Source: Amblyornis subalaris
Lineage: Eukaryota > Chordata > Aves > Passeriformes > Ptilonorhynchidae
Direction of reading: 5' to 3'
Assembly: GCA_018881555.1 (NCBI GenBank)
Contig: JACAXG010000008.1
Coordinates: 14,413,316 to 14,477,315 of the forward strand
Length of the DNA: 64,000 nt
In this document: positions 54,966 to 64,000 of the stretch, piece after piece
How the letters are laid out: every line of letters begins with the position of its first letter
Position numbering within the stretch: the first letter of the stretch is position 1
Translations under genes and position numbers: made by a program
The notes under the pieces: generated by a model
Databases searched by the model: none
What the model was told of the DNA's origin: nothing
The model's input: the letters and a program-made list of their open reading frames with translations, nothing else

Positions 54966-56740
54966 GTTGTGCCCTGCCACATGACAGCATGTGCCGCGAG
55001 GGANGCGGCGGTCAAGGGCGAGGGAGGGGGCCACCAGCTGCGCCCTGCCACCTCTAGGTCCAGNCACCATCCTACTGGCACCTGGGGGCTTCTGTGGAGG
55101 GAGGGCTGGGGGGCGGAAGGGTCCAGCCCTGAACATGGCCTTGGGCAGGTGTCACTCTAGAGTCCACCCAGCCCATGCTGCTGGCCACAGGCATGCCTCT
55201 CCTCTTACAACCAGCATTCCTGGTCCCTTTTGTGCCTCGCTCGCTTCATGGTTATGGGATCAAGAGGACAGTGGGGGTCTTGGAGCCCCTTTGTGTGCTG
55301 GTGCTGTGTGTGTGGGATGCCCAGTGATGGGGACGAGAGGCACCCACTGGAATGTTCCTGGAAAGGGCAATCTCTGGGAGACTTCTTGCTCGAGAGGTCA
55401 TGGGGGGGGGGGGGGAACACTGCTTGGGCTGCAAATCTAACCATTATCTCTGCCGTATCTTCCTGCCATCTGGGCCCTGGGAACAGTGGGCAGTGGCAGG
55501 CAGCAGCAGGCAGCGGGCTCGGGGGCTGGGTGAGGAAGCTGAGCGTGACAAGGACAGCGTGCCCCGGCCATGCATGGCACCCACTGCTTCATGCCTGGGT
55601 CCCGACTGGTCTCGTCTGTGCTGGGATGTTTGAGGCTGACGGGTTTTATGGGCTCACTTTAATCTTCGACCTTGGAGCATGGCTGAAGGATAAGAAATAA
55701 GGCAGTTTTTGGCTAGGGGAAAGGGTGAGAAGGCAAACCCCATGGAGGTGTGCTGAAGGCGAGGGCTCTGGCACAGCAGTCGCTTCCCAGCCACGGCTGA
55801 GGCAGGATGCTGCTGGCGGGATGAGCCGTGCTGTGCCGTGCTCCCCTGAAGGCTCCTCACATACGGGAATCCAGCGTCAAACTTTCCAGCCAGCTGGAGG
55901 AAACCGCACAACTGCAATTTTGCAATCCACTGGAGCCCAGGCAGAGCCCTGACACCACCAGAGCCATTGGTGAAACTGGCGGTAGCTGTGCCCGGAAGCA
56001 CTGTCGACCGGAGGGCTTGGGGGGTTGAGAAGAGGATCTTAGCCCACCCCTCTCATTTCTCCCTTCTATGTGGCTGGCCCAGCTGCATGAGCCTGGAGCT
56101 ACCCTGTGCCAGCTGCAAGGACACTAGGACAGGCTCAGGGGATGTTTTGGGGACATCTTTGCTCTCTTTTCCTCCTCTCCTTCTCACTGCTCTGATTTTC
56201 CACAAAGTTTCAGCTCGGCACAGTGGAGCCCATCTCCTCTGCCCACCTAGAAAGNGGAAACAATGAAGAGGGGTGTCATATGCTGGACAAAAGAGGGGAC
56301 AATAAAAAGGAGACATGGCTGCATTTGTGCCAACAGGAGAAGGGGAAGGACATTTGGAGGCTGGGAAGGAGCACACAGCCTTCAAGTGACTTCCCACAGG
56401 TCCTCCAGCACGCTATCCCACGGCAGTGGCTGCACCCCACGCCATGGGGCCACACTGCCTGTCCCTGTCCCCAGCGCCTGTGCTGTGTTTGCTTACAGGG
56501 CGTAAGCTCTTGGCCGCCTTTTACAACCCAGGTGAGGTGCGTTGCCGCCCATCCCGGGACATCTCTGTGCCGGTGCCACGTGGCTGCACCCGCCTTCACC
56601 AGGGCAGGGAAAGGGTTAAGCTGATGGCTTGAGGCCAGCATGCCCATCCTCTGGGTGCCTCTGGCTCCCCCGTCACACTGCCAAACCTGGCTGCCTCCAG
56701 TTCCCTGGCGTGCCAGCCAGCGCTGGTTCAGCACTTACTC
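54966..56740. other. Noncoding stretch
   Basis: Nothing coding recognised. A run of 16 G bases is at about 55400-55415, a possible assembly or G-quadruplex spot. Confidence 0.45.
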
Positions 56741-56744
56741 ATGC

Positions 56745-57020
56745 TGCTGTTATTAGAAATTTGTTAATGGACGTGTCTCCAGCCGAAGGAGGGCGGCAGT
56801 AACAGGAGCCGCGGCATTGCCGGGAGCGTGAGGGCAGAGCTGCCACTGAATATTTAACATCCCTCGATGTCCAGGCAAGAGGGTGCCGCTGCTGCAGCGC
56901 GACGTTTTCCGCCTCTCCTCCCGATGGTGACGCTCGCTGCTGGCTGGAAAAGCCATTTCCATCCCAGGCTGCCCGAGNCTTTGCGAGGATTTATGGAAGA
57001 TATGCATAACACAAATGAAA
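56745..57020. promoter_or_regulatory. Candidate conserved noncoding element with a POU-like site
   Basis: Contains TTATTAGAAATTTGTTAATGG, GAATATTTAACATC and GATATGCATAACACAAATG. The ATATGCATAA core resembles an octamer/POU site. Non-repetitive, with no exon recognised. Confidence 0.38.
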
Positions 57021-57689
57021 CCCTCCAGCAGCGTGCGGGGCCGTTCTGCCACTGCACGGGGGTTCGTGGCTCAGCATGGGGGGTGGGTGGACCTCCAAAC
57101 ATGGACCCCCAAAATTTTCCTCTAAAGTAAAAGCCAGGCAGAACAGAGGAGCAGGACATAGTTTAAGGCTGACAGACCTCGGAAAGGGACAGGGGATCTT
57201 TGGGGACGCAACTGGCAACTCGCTATGCACTTGGGATAAGAAATTAACTCCTTGGGGCACTTGTATGGTGTTTTGTGTCTTCNTGAAAAAAGCCGTGTTT
57301 CAGCTCAAGTGAGGAGGTTTGATGGAGACTGGAGGAGGGGGCCGGCCTGTCCCAGTTACTCTGGGTCATGTTGGGATGATTCCACATAGATTGTTTGCTT
57401 CCAGTGTGCTGAGATGCTGGAGCGAGCACTGTGGGGGCAGCGGGCACCTTGAGCAGGGCAGCCAGCTGGGCTGGCTTAGCAGGAGAGCAGCGTGAGCTTC
57501 CCAGGCCAAAGACAGAATCTAGCTGGAGGGGTGCTGCTAAGTGACCCTGTCCCTTCCTAAGAGGGGACAAACCCCAGCGTCCACTCTCGACACANGCTGG
57601 ATTTAGCCCTTCAGGTTAGATTAGAGTGACTGCCCCAGCCCTGCTTCTTTGGAAGCAGCTGCTGGCCTCTGGCAAGAGCCCTGGCTGCT

Positions 57690-57960
57690 CTGAGTAGGGG
57701 TGCTGGGTGGAGTGTCAATACCTGGTGGGATAGGAACGCCCAGTGGAGTGACCATGCCTGGAGGGGCACCGATACCCGGTGGGGTGGCCATGTGCGGTGG
57801 GTTGGGGATGCTTGGTGAGGTACCTGTTCCAGATGGGGCAGCGCTGCCTGGACACTGAGGCCTAGCGGGGGATGATGCCTGGTGGGAAGGTGATGCCCAG
57901 CGGGGGTGATGCCCGGCGGCTGGCTATGCCTGNGGAGTCAACAGTGCCCAGCGGGCGGCG
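57690..57960. repeat. Degenerate tandem repeat, GATGCCCGGTGGGGTG units
   Basis: About ten imperfect 20-27 bp units of the form ATGCCTGGTGGGA-GGTGATGCCC. Confidence 0.7.
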
Positions 57961-58740
57961 GTGCCCGAGGGCTGTGGTCCCGCCGAGGCGGGGCGGGGCA
58001 GGGGTCGGTCGGTGCAGGGCGGTCGCTCCACCCGCAGCCAGTCCCTCCACAGCGCTGTCCCTGACGCTATCGGTGGAGCGCAGATTGGGAGCCGCCGCGC
58101 TGGGGGCGGGCTCGGCAACGGTTTAATCTCCGGCTCCGACGGGATTACGGTGGCAGGATAGTCTCTAATCCGCGGCACCGGCCACCGGGGGCTGCTCGCC
58201 CCAGCCAGCAGTAGAGGCACCGCGGAGAGGGGCAGGTAGGTCCCTGAGGTCTCCCCCGGTGCTCGCACCCCCGAACTCGCTGCCTTGTCCTCCGGGAAGC
58301 TCCGTGGCTGAAAGCTGCCGGGCGCTCGGACCTCTCACGTCCCGTAATTCTCCTCCGCACCCCGTCCAGCCCTTCCCGACCCATCTCCCTCCGCCGGCCC
58401 CGCTTTCCTCCCGCAGCCCGGCTCTCTCTCCTCCTCCTCCTCTTCTTCCTCCTCCTCCCGGCGCCGGGCAGCACCGGGAAGACTCCGGGGCTCAGCAGCC
58501 CTGGCAGGTGGCAGCGCCCCGGGGCTGTTTGCTTCGCTGTCCTCTTGCCACTTCCCTCCCCAACGGCTGGCACCTTCCCACGGGTGGGTGACGGATCCCG
58601 CGAGTGCAGGAGGAGGCAGAGCCCTGCCGTGCCACCTCGGTACCTCAGCGCCCTGACACAGCCCCTGCCCGGATCGCGGTGCTGGGGGCTTCGGCATTGC
58701 CACCTGCTCCACTATACTAATAGTGACACCAGCCCCCAAA
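57961..58740 (+). promoter_or_regulatory. CpG island with OTX/CRX-like motifs and a possible first exon
   Basis: CpG-dense DNA. GGATTA at 58142-58147 and TAATCC at 58166-58171 fit K50 homeodomain (OTX/CRX) sites. A donor-like GGGGCAG/GTAGGT at 58235/58236 could end a plus-strand noncoding exon. The gene it would serve is not in the window. Human synteny offers GNAI2, SLC38A3 or GNAT1, but none is visible, so I give no name. Confidence 0.4.
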
Positions 58741-61700
58741 CTCCCTTTACTTTCCCCGTTTTCTACTTTAATTTTTAATCGCCCGTGGGAATGACATATG
58801 TTTCTGAAGGCTGGAAGCGGCTGCGGCCAGGATCGGGTGTCAGGGTGTTGGGGTGCCGGAGCGGGGGGCACGGGCAGGGAGAGTGATGCCGGCCGTCATG
58901 GGCACTCTGGGGCTGGCTGGGACCTGCGTGCGGTGATTCCATAGGCTGTGGTATTTATAGAGCTTGGCTGTCTGGGACAGCAGCGTGGAAAGCCACAGGG
59001 GCAGCACATTGTGTTCCTGTCAGCCACGCGTGTCCCATGCCAGCCGGCATGGTGGCCCTCTCTGCCGTGGCAGCTGTGAATGTCCCACTGGAGAAAAATC
59101 TTCTCCAAGGGAAACTTAGGCACAGCAGGTGGCTGCTGGACTTGAGGTCCCCAAGCTGGGCTGGCTCTGTGGTGGCACTGATGAGACAGGGGACGTGGCA
59201 AGTCCCCAACAGGTGGGATGGAAGGGAAGCAGAGCCCCGGCTGGCTGTGGAGGGCATGGCTGTGCTGAGCCGACATGGAGGAGATGGGGAATTTTCCACT
59301 GGTGTTTGGACCAGGCCCAAGCTGAGGCATTAGACCTGCCTGGTCCCTGTGGCTTCATGGGGGTACCCCAGAGAAAGCTGTCTGTGCCTCGCAACACTGC
59401 CTTGTCTCGCAGAACCAAGTGCTGGTGTGCCTTGGCTCTGGTGACCAGGCATGCTGGGGGGCAGTGGGACACCTCAGCCCATCCAGGGGTGGCATGGGGG
59501 GTGCTGGCACTGTGGGGGACCCTGGCTGAGGCGCAAAGGGCCCCACAGCACCCGGCCGTGCTGCAGCTGTAATCACACGCCGGGGCTGCAGCCACGGCAA
59601 ACAAACAAGTACCAGCAGAGCCTATTTTCTTTGGCGCATGGGGATGGGGGGAAGGAGCGGGATCCCACGGGCTCCTTTGGAAGTACAACCCTTGAGAAAA
59701 CAGAGGCGGGTCGGGGACAGGACGGACCCCCCGTGCCCCCGGCTCTCCTCGCCGCGTGGGTCTCAGCCGCCGCGTGCCTCCCCTGCCGCTGACGCAGGTC
59801 CGGGACTGGCGGGGTCCCCCATGCCAGCGGGGCACAGCCGGCCCAGTCCTGCTGTCCCCGTAGAGCAAAGGTCAGGCTGGTCCAATGGTGAGAGTGGCAT
59901 GGCCAGGGGCAGTGGTGGTGCCATGGGGTTTGGGCAGATACTGGGCCCTGTCTGGGACAGGGGGCTGTGCTGGAGGTGCTGGAGGCACATGGGGCTGTGG
60001 CTGAGGCCAGTCCCTCCTGGTGTCCCCAGCACTGCCAGCAGCAAATGGCAGCTTGGATTTTTTGCTGCTGACCCCTCCGTGTCATCCCTCTAAGGCCAGG
60101 TGTGTTTTGGGAAGTGCGAACTCCTGGAAAGCATCTTGCTTACAAGGTGAAATGCATCTCCAGAGGTGTGATAGAAAACCTGACGTGTTCTTTTCCAGGC
60201 ATTACCTGCCCATCAGTCTCTGCAGTGGCACTTTCTGTGCCACCATCTTCCCTGGGTGACCCTGCTCTCCTGGTGGGCAGTGTTTAAAGTTTAAAGCTTA
60301 AAGCAAAACCCATCATACAGCCTAGCGCTACCTGAGATGCTTTGGGCTCAAGCTGGTGTCTCACCCAGCCTCCCCAAGAACCACACTGAGTGCCACCAGC
60401 CTCGTGCTCTGCCCACCCTGTGCCCATCCCCATGCTGCCAGCTGCCTCTGCCACCTGACCTTGTACCACATGGACTCAAGCTGGCTGGTGACAGCAACAG
60501 CCTGGGCTGTCCCAGTGCTGGACATGACTCCTCTCACCTGGTCTCAGCTTCCCACTGCTCTTCCTGGCTTGCCTCGGTACCGGTGCTTGGATGTTGGAGG
60601 ATGTGGCAGGATGGTGATGGCTGATACCTGCAGCATGGCCCCATCCTGGGGTGTGTGCCTGGCAGGGGATGCCATGGCTGAGCCATACCATGGCTCTGGT
60701 GCTGGAAAACCCTCCCCATGGTCCCACCATGATGTTTGGCTCCACCACCCACTTTCCTGCAGTACCTTGTGGAGGGCCCTGGGCACGTCCATTGCTGCGG
60801 ACAGTGGCCACGGGGCAGCTCAGCAGCTCAGCCGTTGGAATGTTCTGCATGGAGGCACATTCCCAGGCTCAGGCAGAGCTGTCCCCCAGGACATGGGTGC
60901 CACTTGTACTCTAAGAGGTAAGGCCCTGGATGGACACTGCTGCCCACATGGTGCGGCAGAGATGGCCCGGAAGTACCCAGGCAGGTGTTGGTGCTGCCAG
61001 AGCCCTGCTAGCCAAGACAGCAGCTTCCAGAGCCGCTTGTTCCTACTTGCCACTGCCAATCCTGCCCTGGCTGGAGGACTGGGGGAATTGCTTGACCCAA
61101 GTCTGAGGCATGGCGTGGTATTTGGGGCTGAAAGCCCAGGTAGCCCCAGGGGGAGGTGAGCCCAGGAGCAGTGCCTACTCTGCCCAGCTTGTGCTGGGAG
61201 CGTGAGTGGGGCTGGCTGGCATGGCTGGCTGTGGGGCTGTCATCTCCTAAGGATCTCTGGTGGAGCTATTCCAGGAGAATCTCCAGCAGATCTATTTGGG
61301 GAAGGTCTACAGCGGGGCTACCCAGAGGGGCTCTCCAGCCATGCACTGAGCATGCTGGGGTCTCTGTGCCCATGGGGGTGCCCTCCGCAGCCCTTGCCCC
61401 AATGGTGAGGTGCCTGGCTGTCCCCTGAGCAGCTGGATTTGCCCCTTTGGGTGCCCGCTTTCTCTGGGGGAGGTGGCACCATGACACTGCTTTTGCTTGG
61501 CTGGGAGGTGGCAGAGGGAACACCATAGGTTAAAAACAAGTTTGAGGTGCTACTTTTAGGAAGACAAGCTGGGGGTAAAGCCATGGCTGTGTTTGCTTCA
61601 GGGGAAGGGCAGACCCTGCTCCCAGGGTTGCTGTGGTGGGGGTTTTCTGTGGAGTGTAAGGGCAGGGGAGGTTCTCTGCTGTGTACCCTGCTGGGGTCAA

Positions 61701-64000
61701 CTTCCTTGAGGAGATGCTGTCCAGGGACACCCCAGGTTTGAACTGTTGCCCAGCTATGTCCATGTGCCCACAGCAGTGTCAGAGGCTGACCAGGGACCCC
61801 AAGCTACCCTGGGCCCAGCAGCAGTGCTGGGGGTAATCCCAGGGCTGGGGCTGATGGCAGTGGGAGGGCACTGGCATCCCTTGCCCACTTGCCCACACTG
61901 CCCCTCTCTCTGGCAGGGCTTGGTCATCAGAACAGCCTCAGGGAACATGAGACCTGTGTGCCCAGCTCTGCTGAAACCCGAACAGCCACCTGGGCAGGCA
62001 GGCACGGACGGGGGGGCTGCCATCCCCCTGGCACACACCGGCAGCAGCGGGATACCTGGCTGCCAGCACGCAGGCCGGCAGCTGCGGCAGGCTTGGCGCT
62101 AAAGCCGGATTACCACCCGGAATAGTCCCACGGCCCCAGCTGGGCCGGATTATTGAGGATTCATCTGCAGAGGGTGAGGAGATGGGGAGGGAGCCTCTGC
62201 CTTGTGGGGGTCCTCAGCCTGAGGGAGCACTCACCTGCTGCCAGGGAGACTCTGCACCTTCATTCCCTGCTGTTGGGAACGGTGGGTGTTCACAGATGGG
62301 TGTTGTGGGCTGTGGGGANGCGGTGGGTCACAGCCCCCGGGCTAGCGCTGCCTGGCACAGACACGGCTGGCAGGCACTGGCTGCCTGTCCCCACGTGTGC
62401 TGTGCTCCCACTGGCACTGCGTGCACTGGTGGGGACTGTGCCGTGCCGAGGCTTGACCGAGGGAACCGGCATAGTGCAGGAGCCAGGCTTGCCCAGGGTG
62501 ATACACAGCCTCCTGGCCACGTTGCCAGATGCGATGTATCCCCTATCCCACATATCTGCTGGAATTGCCAACAGAGCTCCCCTGCCCAGCCCCCTGCTCC
62601 CACCTGTGCTTTGCTCCCAGCTGGGATTTTCCACCTTTTAAATAAAGTTTGTGAGGAAGTGACATGTGAGGCAGAGAGAGGGATGCAGTCCCTTTCATCA
62701 CTGGAACCCCCACCACGGTGCCCTGGTCCCTGAGGAAGGCTGGCAGGGGGCCGGGGTGATCCCAGGACTTCCTGCCTGGCAGGGCAGGGCAGGGATGTGG
62801 GAGCCCTGCCTCCCCACACACGTCCCTATCCCAGCGAGGGCGGGCAGGCGTCTGTGCTGGCCAGGATGCAGCGTGCGAGACCAAACGTAGCCTCCCCTGG
62901 AGCGCAGACGTGGCCGGCGGGACGGTACGTGCCGCCCCACGCATCCGGCTCGGTGTTCCATCTGCAGGGCCTGCGGGACGGCACCAGGGCCCGGCTCAGG
63001 CTGCCTCGCCGCACCATAGGGTTGGCGGGGTGTCGCTGAGCACTGGGACAGCAGGAGCAGCCTGGGAGAGGTGGGAGGTCTGGCTGCAGTGGGGCTGTCG
63101 CTGTCCTTGTCACCCAGAGCCCGGCAGGCAGCAGAGAGGCGCATGCTGGGAAATCGATGCGGCTTGCTCAGCATCCGCAGGAACGTGGCCCTGGGTGCCA
63201 CAGCGGGGAGGTTCTGTGCCCACGCACGTGGCCAGGCCCATGCCATCAGGCCGGGCGAGCGGGCGCTGGAGCTGGTGGTCAGGAGTGGGGTGATGCCAGG
63301 CAGCACATGGGCTGCCCAACATGGCAGCGAAGACGGCAGCATCCCATCTGTGTGGCGGCACCTTGAGGGAAGAGATCCCTGGGGAGATGCTCTTTGCCTG
63401 GAGCGGAGGGTTCCCAGCTGAGGTGGGCACACAGTGAGAAGGTTGAACTCCCCACCCCCAGCCTGGGGGGCACCCACGCCACCCCTCCAGGGCCACCTGT
63501 CACTCTGTATTTGTTGTTCTGCCCAGCCTTATCACAAGGCAAACAGCAGCAGGCAGGACTCGCACTGCCCGATCGAAGCATCTCCTGCTCTCTGCCCTTT
63601 CATCTCCCCTCTCGCCCTGGCCGCTGCCACCAGGAGACCCTGGCCGAGGGGCAAAGGCCAGGGCCAGCTGGGGAAGTGGCAGTGAGTGGTGCCAGGCCTG
63701 TGCCTGGGCCGTGCCAGGCCTGTGCCAGGGCTGCGCGGCGGGAGGAAGCGTCTGGGTGGCAGCACGAAGCCCGGTGCATGCTGAATGAGCCCGGCCGTGC
63801 CGCTTGCTATTCCGAGAGACGCTTGGGGGAAGAAGTTGGTATTTCCTGAGCTGCCCAGAGAGGTGTAATTATAACCTGGGAGAAGAAAGGGGCTGCAGAC
63901 GAGAGTGCCCAGCCTTCCTGGCGCCCGTGGGGGAGCGGGCAGGGGAGCGGGCAGCTCCTGTCTGCTGCTAGTGGGATGTCGTGAAGCCCTACCCGCAGGC
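58741..64000. other. Noncoding right end of the window
   Basis: No coding exon recognised. Notable points: FOX-like AAACAAACAAG near 59600, two GGATTA motifs at 62107 and 62147, an isolated AATAAA at 62641-62646, and a small AT-rich patch with GTAATTATAACC near 63865. Confidence 0.45.

Overview
The window is vertebrate nuclear DNA, almost certainly from a bird. Genes are intron-rich and compact, introns are short and GC-rich, CpG islands and short tandem repeats are frequent, and the proteins match known vertebrate families along their whole length. Isolated single N bases, including inside otherwise intact codons, look like unresolved or heterozygous positions. There are no bacterial features, tRNA or rRNA genes, or CRISPR arrays.

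Layout: the last exon of TEX264 (+) ends at 1131. GRM2 (+) has its coding sequence at 7132-13616 behind a CpG island near 4 kb. RRP9 (-, 15 exons) meets GRM2 tail to tail. A lone MROH-like exon (-) follows, then NAA80 (+), HYAL3 (+) and LSMEM2 (+). IFRD2 (-, 12 exons) meets LSMEM2 tail to tail. About 2.2 kb of CCCTG-rich minisatellite carrying retroelement-like insertions separates IFRD2 from an OASL gene (+, 6 exons). SEMA3B (-, 17 coding exons) follows, and its CpG-rich promoter lies near 44.85 kb. From 45 to 64 kb I find no protein-coding exon, only minisatellites, a CpG island and AT-rich islands that look like regulatory elements.

In humans these families map to 3p21 in two blocks: TEX264/GRM2/RRP9, and NAA80/HYAL3/IFRD2/LSMEM2/SEMA3B. 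Here the blocks are adjacent. OASL does not belong to the human 3p21 block and sits between IFRD2 and SEMA3B. It is flanked by a diverged inverted repeat whose outer ends carry interferon-response-like motifs, and its nucleotidyltransferase active site and both ubiquitin-like domains are intact. This interferon locus is the most interesting part of the window.

The genes do not form one pathway. They cover ER-phagy (TEX264), glutamate signalling (GRM2), U3 snoRNP assembly (RRP9), actin N-terminal acetylation (NAA80), hyaluronan turnover (HYAL3), a small membrane protein (LSMEM2), ribosome inactivation (IFRD2), antiviral 2-5A synthesis (OASL) and axon guidance (SEMA3B). Exon boundaries were assigned by eye from splice sites, reading phase and family similarity. 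UTR limits and promoter calls are much less certain.
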